Origin: DASPLX01 sp035627375
GTDB lineage: Bacteria > Pseudomonadota > Gammaproteobacteria > Burkholderiales > Burkholderiaceae_D
Assembly: GCA_035627375.1 (NCBI GenBank)
Contig: DASPLX010000030.1
Coordinates: 1 to 46,995 of the forward strand
Direction: 5' to 3'
Length of the DNA: 46,995 nt
Shown here one piece after another: positions 14,001 to 23,700 of this stretch (positions are counted from its first letter, which is position 1; the number at the start of each line of letters is the position of its first letter). The position numbers and the translations under genes were made by a program. The notes beneath the pieces were generated by a model. The model was given only the letters and a program-made list of their open reading frames with translations. It did not search any database and was not told the DNA's origin.

Positions 14001-17000
14001 TTGTCGCCGCCGGCCCGCGAAGAGGCCGTCCGGGAGGGCGCCGTCCGCGAAAACGCGCCGGCGGCGGACATGCTGCCCGAATTCGTCGCCACCCTGAAAC
14101 GGCTCCTGGCGCGCGAGCTGCACCTGGAAGAGGACGAGCTCGACGAGAACACGCAGTTCACCGATCTCGGCCTGGATTCGATCACCGGCGTGACCTGGAT
14201 GCGCAAGGTCAACGAGAAATACGGTCTGTCGCTCGACGCCACCATCGTCTACAGCTATCCGACGCTGACCAAGCTCGGCCGCCACGTGCAGGAGGTGACG
14301 AAGAATCGCGACTCGTCGGCCGGCATGCCGGATTTCGCGGAACTCGAGACGAGAAAACTGCGCCTGCAGGAGCCCGAGCGCCAGGAACCCGTCGTGCCCG
14401 GCATTTCGCTGGTCCAGGTCGGCGAGCCGGTCGGCCAGGAGATCACACGATCGCTCCGTCAGCCGCTGGCGGCGCCGTCCGTCGAGACGCGGGGAGATGC
14501 GCGAGGAGAGCCGGCCGACGAACCGCCTCCGGTGCGCGAACTGGTGTCCTGGCGCAAGACGCTGTCGAAAGAACCGGCTGGTGCCGCAGATCGAGCCCTC
14601 GGCGCCGCCAATGCGGCCAATGCGGCCGCCGCCGGCAACGATCAAGCTTCCGCCCCCGCCCCTGGCCGCGCGCCGCAGCCGATCGCCGTCATCGGCATGG
14701 CCGGCCAGTTTCCGATGGCGAAGAACCTCGACGAGTACTGGAAGAACATCGCCGAAGGCAAGAACTGCATCAGCGAGGTGCCGTCCGAGCGCTGGGATCT
14801 GCAGACCTATTTCCAGGAAGGAGAGCCGGCGGAAGGCAAGACCAATTCCAAGTGGCTGGGCTCGCTGGAAGAATACGATCTGTTCGATCCGCTGTTCTTC
14901 AATATCTCGCCGGCCGAGGCGAAGGCCATGGACCCGCAGCAGCGGCTGTTCCTGCAGGCGTGCTGGCAGAGCATCGAGCATGCCGGCTACAACCCCAAAT
15001 CCCTGGCGGGCAGCCAGTGCGGCGTGTTCGTCGGCGGCGCCGGCAACGATTACGGCCTGCTGTCGCGCAAGATGCAGCTGAGCGCCTACGGCTTCACGGG
15101 CAACGCCAGTTCCATCCTGTCGGCGCGGATTTCGTATTTCCTGGATTTGCAAGGTCCTTGCATCGCCATCGATACCGCGTGCTCGTCGTCGCTGGTCGCC
15201 ATCGCGGCCGCCTGCGACAGCCTGACCTCCGGCGCCAGCGATCTCGCGCTTGCCGGCGGCGTCTATGTCGGCGCCGGCCCGGCGATGCATATCATGACTT
15301 CGCAGACGGGCATGCTCTCGACCGACGGCAGGTGCTACACCTTCGATCATCGCGCCAACGGCTTCGTGCCGGGCGAGGCGGTCGGCGTGGTGATGCTGAA
15401 ACGCCTGGCCGATGCCGAACGGGACGGCGACATCATCCACGCGGTGGTGCAGGGCTGGGGCGTCAACCAGGACGGCAGGACCAACGGCATCACCGCGCCC
15501 AATCCCGAGTCGCAGGCGCGCCTGATGCAAGACATCTATCGCCGCCACGATATCGATCCCGCCGAGATCCAGTTGATCGAAGCGCACGGCACCGGCACCG
15601 CTCTCGGCGATCCGATCGAGATCGAAGGCTTGAAGAAATCGTTCCGGGCTTACACCCGGAACCGGGATTACTGCGCGCTCGGCTCGGTGAAATCCAACAT
15701 CGGCCATTGCCTGACGGCGGCGGGGGTGACGGCTTTCATCAAGACCGTGCTGGCGATCAAGCACAAGCAGCTGCCGCCGACCATCAACTTCGAGCGCCTG
15801 AACGAACACATCAAGCTGCAGGACACGCCGTTCTACGTGAACGAGCGCCTGCGCGAATGGGAACTGCGGGGCGCATCGCGGCGCCAGGCGGCCGTCAGCT
15901 CCTTCGGCTACAGCGGCACCAACGCTCACGTGGTGGTGGCGGAATACGCGCCGCCGCAAACGGCGAAGCGCACGGCGCCGCTCGCGAAATACCTGGTGCC
16001 GTTGTCGGCCAAGACCGCCGAACAGCTCAAGCAGCGCGCGCGCGACCTGCTGGACTTCATCCGCAAGGAGGGCGCTTCGACCGATCTGGCGGAGATGGCT
16101 TACACGCTGCAGGTCGGCCGCGAAGCGATGGACGAACGCCTGGGGCTCGTGGTCGGCTCCATGGAGCAACTGGCTGAAAAGCTGCAGGCCTGGGTCGACG
16201 GGCAGAAGGACATCGCGGAGGCGTTCCATGGCCAGGTCCGTCTCAACAAGGAAGGCATCAGCGTCATCAGCCAGGACGAAGAGCTCAAAGAGACGATCGT
16301 CGACAATTGGATCGCCCAGAAGAAATTCTCGAAACTGTTGAAGCTGTGGGCCAAGGGCCTGGAACTGGACTGGAACAAGCTCTACGGCGAGAACAAGCCG
16401 CGGCGCATCGTCCTGCCCACCTATCCCTTCGCCAAGGAACGCTACTGGATCGACAATCCGGACGGCAGCCGTCTCGGCGCCGCCGCGCCGCTGCATCCCC
16501 TGGTCCACCGCAACACATCGACGCTGAGCCGGCAGAGCTATGCCTCGGTATTCGGCGAGCCGCTGGCGCGCGAGGACTTCCTGGAAATGGCGCGCGCCGC
16601 CGTCCGGCTGGCATCGCCCGAGCGGCACGAGTCCGCGGTCGAATTGCGCGAGGTGGTCTGGGAAGCTCCGCCGGCCGTCGCCGCAAACACGGAAGTCGCC
16701 ATCGAATTGTTCGCGCTCGATGCCGAGAGCGTCGGCTTTGAAATCGCGAGCGACGGCGCCGTTCATTGCTCGGGGCAGGCGGTCTTCGTCGAGCGGCCGG
16801 CCGCGGCCGGGAATGCCGAACCGGAGAGCGCCAGGCAGCTCTTCTTCGAGGAATATTGGAAAGAACAGCCGTTCGTCGCCGAGGCGACAGGAGCGGCGGA
16901 ACAGCGGAAGACGGTCGTTTTCGCGGATGCGGCGATGGGCAATCCGCCGGGCGACGCGATCGTCATCGATGATCTGGCGGTCGATATCCAAGGCGTCATC

Positions 17001-20000
17001 CGGCGCGTGGCCGACGAGTCCGGCTTGCCGGTTTCAGTCATCTATACCCGGGCAAGCGGCCGCAAGGAAGCCGGCATCCATGCGTTGTTCGAATTGTTCA
17101 AGGCGGTCAAGGCTTGCGGCAGCCTCGTGTCCGAGGTCGTGCTGGTCGGCCGTTACGATCCGTCGCATCTCGATTCCGCCTGGGATTATTCCTGGATCGG
17201 TTTCGAGCGCTCGCTGAAACTGGTGCTGCCGGAGGTGAAGATCGCGCTCTTGTACACCGATACGCCGTCCTGCGGCGCGCGGCAGTTGACGGAAGCGCGG
17301 CAAGCCGGCGGCGTCAGCTGGTACCGTCACGGCAAGCGCCACGTGCCTGCCTTGCGGCCGGTCGAGTCCGGCCGTGCGACGCAGGCGGCGATGATCAAGC
17401 AGCAAGGCGCTTACCTGATCACCGGCGGTTGCGGCGCCCTGGGCATGAAGTTCGCGCACCATCTCGCGCGCAATTACCACGCCAGGCTGGTGCTGCTCGG
17501 CAGGCGTCCGCTGTCCGCCGATATCCAGGCGCAACTCGACGGTTTGCGGCAAGCCGGCGCGCGCGACGTGCAGTACGCGGCGGTCGATATCGGCAACGGC
17601 GACGCGCTGAAGGCCTGGGCGCGCACGCTGTCCGTGCCGCTCTCCGGCGTCTTCCATGCCGCCGGCGTCGATGTCGCGCGGCCGTTCCACGAAAAATCGA
17701 CGGCCGACCTCGACGCGGTGCTGCGTCCGAAGACCGCCGGCACCGTGCTGCTGGACGAGGCGCTGCGAGAGCATCCGCTCGATTTCGTGTGCTATTTCTC
17801 GTCTTCCGCCGGCGTCCTCGGCGATTTCGGGTCCTGCGACTACGCCATCGCCAACCGCTTTCAGATGGCTTACGGCCACTATCGCCGCCAGCATGGGAAG
17901 CTCCCGGGCAAGACGCTCGTCATCAACTGGCCGTTCTGGCAAAAGGAAGCGGGGCAGCAGGGCGGCATGGGCTCGAACGATCCCGGGCAAGTCGCCTTCT
18001 ATCTCAAGAGCAGCGGCCAGGACGCGCTGACCAGCGCCGACGGCATACGGATCTGGGAAGACCTGCTGCGCGCCGACCGCACCCAGACCCTGGTGATGGT
18101 CGGCCAGCCCGCGCGCATCGATCAGTTCCTGGGCCGCATCTATCGCACCGGGCAGCCGGCGCAGGCGCGCCCGGATTCTTCGATGCCAGCGCCGCTGCCG
18201 GCACCGCAGCATTCACAGGCGAAGCCGTCGGCGCCGCGCGCCTCGTCCGCGGGGGCCTCCTCCAAGAATCTTCCGCTGCCGGAACGCCTGCGGCTCGAAT
18301 TGCGGCGGCTCGTCTCGTCAAGCCTGCAAATCGACGAGTCCAGGCTGGACGACAGGACGAACCTGGCGGACTACGGCTTCGACTCGATCAACCTGGCGTC
18401 CTTCGCCAAGCGCCTGACGAGCCATTTCTCGCTCGAGGTCACGCCGGCCTTGTTCTTCAACCATTCCACCGTCCAGCAGCTGGCCGATTATTTCGCGACC
18501 GAGCATCAGCGGCACTTCCAGGAATTCTATGGACGCTCGCAGCCGGCCGAAGCGGAGGCGGGCGCCGCGCATGCGGGCGCCGTGCACGCGGGCGCCGTGC
18601 ACACGGGCGATGCGCGTCCGGAGCGGGCGCAACCGCTGCGCCAAGCCGCGCCGCGCGGACGTTTCCTTTCCGCCGCCCCGGCCGGCGTGCCGCAAGCGAT
18701 GCCGGCGACGGCCGCGTTGCGCGAGCCGATCGCGGTCGTCGGCATGTCGGGCCGCTTCCCGCAGGCGAACGACGTGGATGAGTTCTGGCGCCTGCTGGCC
18801 GAGGGCAAGAGCGGTATCACCGAGATTCCGCGTTCGCGCTGGGATTGGAGCGATTACTTCACGGCGCCGGGCCATATCGGCAACGTGATCAGCACCAACA
18901 AGGGCGGCTTCATCGACGGCTTCGACGAATTCGATCCGCTGTTCTTCGAAATCTCGCCGGCCGAAGCGGAAGAGATGGATCCTTCCGAAAGACTGCTGCT
19001 GATGGAAGCCTATCGCGCCATCGAAGACGCGAGAATGTCGCCCGCGTCGCTGCGCGGCAAGAACGTCGGCGTCTTCGTCGGCATGGAGGAAAGCCAGTAC
19101 AGCCTGGTGACGGACGTGCAAAGCGTGACCACCACCGGCGCCGCCATGATCTCGTCGCGGCTTTCCTATTTCCTCGACCTGCACGGGCCGACCATCGCCA
19201 CCAATACCGCGTGTTCGTCCGGATTGGTCGCCCTGCACCAGGCCGTCGCCAGCCTGCGCCAGGGAGAATGCGAATCGGCGCTGGTCGCCGGCGTGGCGCT
19301 GAACCTGTCGCCGAAGGCCTGGATCAAGATGAGCGAAGCGCGCATGCTGTCGCAGGACGGCCAGTGCTTCAGCTTCTCGAAGAACGCCAACGGCATCGGC
19401 GTCGGCGAAGCCATCGTGGTGCTGATGCTCAAGCCGCTGTCGGCGGCGGTCGCCGATCGCGATCGCATCTACGGCGTCATCAAGGCCAGCGGCATCAACT
19501 TCGACGGCAAGACCAACGGCGTCACGGCGCCGAACGGCAGGGCGCAGGCGCAGCTGATCGAGAGCGTCTACGCCAGCCACGGCATCGATATCCGCGACGT
19601 TTCCCATATCGTCGCCCACGGCACCGGCACGAAACTGGGCGATCCGGTCGAGATCAACGCGTTGAACGACGCCTTCAAGAAGCTCGGCCGGCAGCAAGGG
19701 CTCGACTCGCCCGGCAAGGCGCATTGCGCCATCACCAGCTGCAAGACCAATTTCGGCCACACCATGGCGGCCTCGGGGCTGGTCAGCCTGGCGGGACTGT
19801 TGAAGGGCATCGAGCATCGCAAGATTCCCGCCAGCCTGTACTGCGAGGAAGAGAACGACTACATCAGCTGGCGCGACAGCCATTTCTACATCAACAAATC
19901 GACGCGCGACTGGCACAGCGACGGCGGCAAGCCGCGCATGGGCGCGGTCAGCGCCTTCGGGCGCAGCGGCACCAATGCGCATGTCGTGGTCGAGGAATAC

Positions 20001-20672
20001 CGGGCACCGGTCGCCGCCGATCGGCGGGTGAACGCCGCCCGCGGCGATACGGCGGTCATCGTGCCGCTGTCGGCGCGCGCGGCCCCGCAGTTGCGCCAAA
20101 AGGCGCGCGACCTGCTGGATTTCATCCGCCGCGAGGGACAAGCGGATCTGGCCGCGATGGCCTACACCTTGCAGGTGGGCCGGGAACACATGGAAGAACG
20201 CCTGGCGCTGGTGGTGAGCTCGGTCGAGCAACTGGCGCAAGGATTGGACGCCTATCTCGGCGCCAGGCTGCATGCGGGCTCCTTCCAGGGTTCGGTCGGC
20301 CACAAGCGCGAAGCCATGAGCGTCATCGGCCTGGACGGCGACGTGCGGGAAACCATCGGCCAATGGATGGCCGCCGGCGAACTGCCGAAGCTCGCGGATT
20401 CGTGGGCCAAGGGCGTGGACCTGGATTGGGAAAAGCTATACGGCGACGCGCAATCCAGGCCGGAGCGCATCGGCTTGCCGACTTATCCGTTCGCCAGGGA
20501 GCGCTACTGGATCGACGGCCCGGCGCAGGAGGAATACCAGGAACGGGAAACCGCCTCCGACGGCCGGCCGGACGACGGGCTCGAATCGATCGAGGACATC
20601 ATCAACAAGATCGATGAAGGTTCGATCGAAAAGCATCAGGCCGCGGCCTTCCTGAAGAAGATGTCCATGTGA
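11100..20672 (+). CDS. Trans-AT polyketide synthase A: ECH-ECH-ECH-ACP-ACP-KS-(DH remnant)-KR-ACP-KS
   Basis: 3190 residues, no acyltransferase domain. Order: enoyl-CoA-hydratase-like domains at about 15-225, 250-460 and 490-740; an Ala-rich linker; two ACPs (Ser871, Ser1027); KS about 1192-1620 (Cys1361, HGTGT and NIGH histidines present); half of a DH (about 1797-1900) lacking the catalytic His motif; KR about 2100-2350 (Tyr2248); ACP (Ser2429); KS about 2542-2967 (Cys2705); and a C-terminal docking segment (about 3155-3190). Only the third ECH keeps the decarboxylase-type GGTKE and MHE motifs shared with the free ECH2 downstream. Both tandem ACPs have Trp six residues after the phosphopantetheine serine, the known flag of beta-branching ACPs. 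No KS precedes these ACPs. The second KS hands over to the DH at the start of PKS B (a split module). Confidence 0.95.
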   Translation: MTPNESLPTGKPSSSSSVELHDRGNGIFSIRMTGSEGGNTLSRDLAAQLTKTLDTLRESASLKVLILEGSRGGFARGGRTHYNDALAEGLYRALASFPYPVIAAMQGDAVGPGFLLGALCDFMVCGEAANYRYTHPEEGLFPSAEEDRLFSRRFGRLRAADFLYWSAAASGRQLKEKRWSCPILPAGEVETYAFTMASNLAQKSRDSLRLLKQHLARHLLELAQALTAVEPASGTAPDDAGNGARIAAPGKHLQLEIHADKVLLLKIRNTKKKYETKSLAADLSALFAQLKERPAYRAYRAIVLSSEYRDFLPDAEARLPADALADLRRALLQAPLPVIAVMNPSVAGKAWLAGQFCDAAVYQEEGSHSAAGLLRSPELSGLAASMFAHRFGSEAARNILLTGAPCTGAELRQRFGPVAVAPRDQALSTALKLAEAWAAWPSAAVLSWKQRAVLGIREEIERLPANPAPQPDSGKSSLAAPTPIALASKVIAATAYPEGIVEVTMQDRDSKNMFSEEFIQGMGEVFAHIDATPDYKVVILTGYDKYFASGGTKEALVAIQQGKLKFTEDRTFQLALACKIPVIAAMQGHGIGAGLSLGLFADLPLLSEESKYLSPYMSYGFTPGVGATLIVPERMGLDLARDTLMTAREYDGAELKDRGLPLPVHPRKQMRDAAMRLAKSVAQQSRSGLILAKDHLVRHLRDGLAEICEREVAMHEQTFVGQSDTLKQIETVFQRLESQHEASPGAASAATAAAPTAAASTAATSAPVAAAPVAAAPLVDLSVLPETVSAATPAVASAAALAATSAATSAVTSAAPANASAASAAIAQAAAQAVALPEVVDTLKQLLARELHLEGDELDENTQFTDLGLDSITGVTWMRKVNQKYGLSLDATIVYSYPTLTKLGRHVKEQVENRDTASSVPDFAELEAGKIGLRDAGHGKPAVRAVSLDLIDPLETAAPAAPVALVELSPPAREEAVREGAVRENAPAADMLPEFVATLKRLLARELHLEEDELDENTQFTDLGLDSITGVTWMRKVNEKYGLSLDATIVYSYPTLTKLGRHVQEVTKNRDSSAGMPDFAELETRKLRLQEPERQEPVVPGISLVQVGEPVGQEITRSLRQPLAAPSVETRGDARGEPADEPPPVRELVSWRKTLSKEPAGAADRALGAANAANAAAAGNDQASAPAPGRAPQPIAVIGMAGQFPMAKNLDEYWKNIAEGKNCISEVPSERWDLQTYFQEGEPAEGKTNSKWLGSLEEYDLFDPLFFNISPAEAKAMDPQQRLFLQACWQSIEHAGYNPKSLAGSQCGVFVGGAGNDYGLLSRKMQLSAYGFTGNASSILSARISYFLDLQGPCIAIDTACSSSLVAIAAACDSLTSGASDLALAGGVYVGAGPAMHIMTSQTGMLSTDGRCYTFDHRANGFVPGEAVGVVMLKRLADAERDGDIIHAVVQGWGVNQDGRTNGITAPNPESQARLMQDIYRRHDIDPAEIQLIEAHGTGTALGDPIEIEGLKKSFRAYTRNRDYCALGSVKSNIGHCLTAAGVTAFIKTVLAIKHKQLPPTINFERLNEHIKLQDTPFYVNERLREWELRGASRRQAAVSSFGYSGTNAHVVVAEYAPPQTAKRTAPLAKYLVPLSAKTAEQLKQRARDLLDFIRKEGASTDLAEMAYTLQVGREAMDERLGLVVGSMEQLAEKLQAWVDGQKDIAEAFHGQVRLNKEGISVISQDEELKETIVDNWIAQKKFSKLLKLWAKGLELDWNKLYGENKPRRIVLPTYPFAKERYWIDNPDGSRLGAAAPLHPLVHRNTSTLSRQSYASVFGEPLAREDFLEMARAAVRLASPERHESAVELREVVWEAPPAVAANTEVAIELFALDAESVGFEIASDGAVHCSGQAVFVERPAAAGNAEPESARQLFFEEYWKEQPFVAEATGAAEQRKTVVFADAAMGNPPGDAIVIDDLAVDIQGVIRRVADESGLPVSVIYTRASGRKEAGIHALFELFKAVKACGSLVSEVVLVGRYDPSHLDSAWDYSWIGFERSLKLVLPEVKIALLYTDTPSCGARQLTEARQAGGVSWYRHGKRHVPALRPVESGRATQAAMIKQQGAYLITGGCGALGMKFAHHLARNYHARLVLLGRRPLSADIQAQLDGLRQAGARDVQYAAVDIGNGDALKAWARTLSVPLSGVFHAAGVDVARPFHEKSTADLDAVLRPKTAGTVLLDEALREHPLDFVCYFSSSAGVLGDFGSCDYAIANRFQMAYGHYRRQHGKLPGKTLVINWPFWQKEAGQQGGMGSNDPGQVAFYLKSSGQDALTSADGIRIWEDLLRADRTQTLVMVGQPARIDQFLGRIYRTGQPAQARPDSSMPAPLPAPQHSQAKPSAPRASSAGASSKNLPLPERLRLELRRLVSSSLQIDESRLDDRTNLADYGFDSINLASFAKRLTSHFSLEVTPALFFNHSTVQQLADYFATEHQRHFQEFYGRSQPAEAEAGAAHAGAVHAGAVHTGDARPERAQPLRQAAPRGRFLSAAPAGVPQAMPATAALREPIAVVGMSGRFPQANDVDEFWRLLAEGKSGITEIPRSRWDWSDYFTAPGHIGNVISTNKGGFIDGFDEFDPLFFEISPAEAEEMDPSERLLLMEAYRAIEDARMSPASLRGKNVGVFVGMEESQYSLVTDVQSVTTTGAAMISSRLSYFLDLHGPTIATNTACSSGLVALHQAVASLRQGECESALVAGVALNLSPKAWIKMSEARMLSQDGQCFSFSKNANGIGVGEAIVVLMLKPLSAAVADRDRIYGVIKASGINFDGKTNGVTAPNGRAQAQLIESVYASHGIDIRDVSHIVAHGTGTKLGDPVEINALNDAFKKLGRQQGLDSPGKAHCAITSCKTNFGHTMAASGLVSLAGLLKGIEHRKIPASLYCEEENDYISWRDSHFYINKSTRDWHSDGGKPRMGAVSAFGRSGTNAHVVVEEYRAPVAADRRVNAARGDTAVIVPLSARAAPQLRQKARDLLDFIRREGQADLAAMAYTLQVGREHMEERLALVVSSVEQLAQGLDAYLGARLHAGSFQGSVGHKREAMSVIGLDGDVRETIGQWMAAGELPKLADSWAKGVDLDWEKLYGDAQSRPERIGLPTYPFARERYWIDGPAQEEYQERETASDGRPDDGLESIEDIINKIDEGSIEKHQAAAFLKKMSM
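13320..13599 (+). repeat. Ala-rich linker with short tandem repeats
   Basis: Low-complexity linker between the third ECH and the first ACP of PKS A. It contains repeated units such as CCACGGCGGCCGCTT (about 13350-13395) and three tandem copies of a 12-base TACATCGGCCGC-type unit (about 13510-13545). The protein is mostly Ala, Ser, Thr and Pro, a flexible tether. Confidence 0.7.
13600..14320 (+). repeat. Tandem duplicated beta-branching ACPs
   Basis: Two ACP-coding segments (about 13600-13840 and 14075-14310) are nearly identical in sequence over roughly 200 bp, including the runs encoding ENTQFTDLGLDSITGVTWMRKVN. The high DNA identity points to recent duplication or gene conversion. Tandem ACPs are common at beta-branching positions, where they raise flux. 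Confidence 0.85.
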
Positions 20673-20697
20673 CCCGCACGATTCATCCATCCCGAGA

Positions 20698-20709
20698 AAA
20701 CGCGCGTTT
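20698..20709. repeat. 12-bp perfect palindrome between the two PKS genes
   Basis: AAACGCGCGTTT lies in the 77-bp gap between PKS A and PKS B. It is too short, and lacks a T-tract, to be a convincing terminator; it may be chance. The ribosome-binding site for PKS B is GAGAGAG at about 20740. Confidence 0.25.
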
Positions 20710-20749
20710 CAAGTTAGGCCTCTGAGAAATACCGAATAGAGAGAGTGTC

Positions 20750-23700
20750 ATGATCGATTTTGTGGAATATGTCGTTTCGGAGTTGTCGAGCAAGAGAATA
20801 TCGAAGTCCGATGCCCTTGCGCTTATTACACAATTTCGTCTCCGATCGAAAGGCGATGCGCAGGGAGCCGCCCGGCAAGCCGTCCTCCATCCGTTGTTGC
20901 ACCGTAATACCTCCGATCTGACGCAGCAAAGCTATAGCACGACATTCGACGGCGGCGAATTCTTCCTGCGCGATCACCGGGTCAACGGACAAAAGGTCTT
21001 GCCGGGCGTCGCCTACCTGGAAATGGTGCGCGCCGCCATCCGGGCCGCGTTGCCGGCGCAGGAGGAAGCGAGCATCGAACTGCGCAACGTCATCTGGGCG
21101 CAGCCGATCGTCGTGACGGAGCGCACCGAAGTCACCGTGGCTTTGTTCCCGGCGGAGACGCCGGCCGGCAGCGGACAAACCGGCGGACACATCGAGTACG
21201 AAGTCTATAGCGTCCAAACGGACGCCGATGGCGTTGCGCGGGAAATCGTCCATTCCCAGGGCCTTGCCGTCATCGCCGGCCAGCCGGCGCCGGACCAGCT
21301 CGCCAAGCTCGCCCAGCTCGACATCGGGCAGCTGCGCTCGCAAATGACGCACGGGAGATGGGAGGCGCCGCAGATTTACGCCGCCTACGACAAGATGGGC
21401 ATCCACTACGGCCCCACGCACAAGGGCGTGACCGCCATCCTGCGCGGCGAGCGGCAGCTGCTGGCGCGGCTCTGCCTGCCGTCCGAGGCGGCCGACGCGT
21501 TCGCCGATTACCTGCTGCATCCGAGCCTGATGGACGCGGCCGTGCAATCCGCCGTCGGCTTCATCGAGGACAGCGGCAAGATTCCCGACCGGCCGAATCT
21601 TCCGTTCGCGCTGCAATCCTTGCGCATCCTGTCGGCCTGCACCAAGGAGATGTTCGCCTGGCTGCGCTTTTCGGCGGGCAGCAAGCCCGGCGACAAGGTC
21701 ATCAAGCTCGATATCGATCTGTGCGATCCGGAGGGCAGGGTCTGCGTGCAGATGCAGGGCTTCACTTCCCGGGTGCTCGACAAGGAAAACGAAGCGGAAA
21801 CGGCGAGCGGCACACCGGCCGGCACGCTCTATGCGGCGCCGACGTGGGAAGCGGCCAAGCTGGATATCGCTTCTGAAACTACCCCACGCCGATACGATCA
21901 GCGGCACATCATCCTGTGCGGTCCGTCGAGCGCGCACGCCGCCGCTCTCGAAGCGGCGATCGCCGACAGCGCCTGCCTGCCGCTGCCGGCGGCGCCGGGA
22001 CGCCATGCCGCCGAGCGCTACCAGGAGGCGGCGACCGCCTGCTTCGAACGCATCAAGAACGTGCTCGCGAACAAGCCGGGCGGGCCGGTGCTGGTGCAAG
22101 TCGTGGTGGCCGACTCGGACGAGGATGCGCTGCTCCTGGGCCTGGCCGGGTTGCTCAAGACGGCCGCCCTGGAAAATCCCCTGCTGACCGGCCAGATCGT
22201 CGTCGCCGGAGCGCAAGCCGCGGCGGAGGAACTGGCGCGGCAGTTGCAGGCGGAACTGCACCGCCCGCGCGACACGGTGGTCCGGTACGCGCAAGGCGCG
22301 CGCGAAGTGCTGACATGGCGCGAACTCGATGCCGGCCAGGGCGGCATCGAAGACCAGGCCGAAAACAATGCCCCCATGGTTTTCAAGGACAAGGGCGTCT
22401 ATCTCATCACCGGCGGCCTGGGCGGCCTGGGCGTCTTGTTTGCGAAGGAAATCCTGAAGCAGGCGCGCGGCGCGAAGGTGATCCTCACCGGACGTTCCGA
22501 GCTGACGCCCGACCGGAAAGCGCTGCTGAAGTCCTTGTCGTCGCGCAAGGGCGCCGTGGAATACCGGCGGGTCGATATCGCCGATGCCGGCCAGGTGCGG
22601 CAACTGGTAGCCGCGATCGTCAAGGAACATAAGCAAATCGACGGCATCCTGCATTCCGCCGGCATGATCCGGGACAGCTTCATCCTGAAGAAGACGGCCG
22701 AGGAATTCCGGCAAGTGCTCGAGCCGAAGGTGGCCGGCACCTTCAACCTCGACGAAGCCTGCAAGCATCTCGATCTCGATTTCATGGTGCTGTTCTCCGC
22801 CGGCGCGGCGGTGACCGGCAACGGCGGCCAGGCGGACTATGCCGCCGCCAACGGTTTCATGGACCGGTTCGCCCTCTACCGCAATCAATTGGTCGCGGCC
22901 GGCCGGCGCAAGGGCAAGACGCGCGCCATCAACTGGCCCCTGTGGCAGGAAGGCGGCATGGGCGTCGACGCCGCGACGCAAGAGCAGATGCTGCGCGCCG
23001 CCGGTTTGATCCCGATGCGGACCGCCACCGGCATGCAGGCTTTCCGGCGCAGCCTGGCGTTGCCGCATGCCCAGATCCAGGTGGTGGAAGGCGATCTATC
23101 CAGGTTGCGCGCGACGCTGTTCGCGGACGAGGCGCCCGAGGCATCGGGCGCGGCGGCGGAGCCGGCGCACCAGGCGGAACCTGTCGCGGCCGCCGGCATC
23201 GACAGCGGCGACCTCGAAGAGAAAACCCGGAATTTCCTGAAGAAGCGGCTTTCTTCCTTGCTGAAATTGCCGGCCAACAAAATTGATGCCGCCGCGCCGT
23301 TCGAAAAGTACGGCATCAATTCCATCATGACGATGAATCTGACCAACGAGCTGGAGAAGACCTTCGGCTCGTTGCCGAAGACCTTGTTCTTCGAATACCA
23401 GACGCTGGCCGAACTGGCGCAGTACTTCGTCAAATCGCATGCGGCGCAATTGGCGGCGCTGTTCGCCGAGGCGGCCGATCGCCGCACCGGCAGCCGTGCC
23501 GCGCCGGCCGAACCGGCCGTGCCCAAGGCGGCTTCCCCGGCGACGCCGGCGACTAGCCGCGCCAGCCGCCGGCGCCGCTTCGCCGTCGCCGCCAGCGCGA
23601 TCGAACCCGCGCGGACCGGCGCGGTCCGCAGCACGGAACCGATCGCCGTCGTCGGCCTGAGCGGCCGCTATCCGGGCGCGCGCGACATCGAGGAATACTG

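Noticed and set aside
11115..16991. Very long minus-strand open frame opposite PKS A
   Set aside because: A GC-rich coding strand often leaves the opposite frame without stops. The plus strand carries unmistakable PKS domains and the minus product has no recognisable domain.
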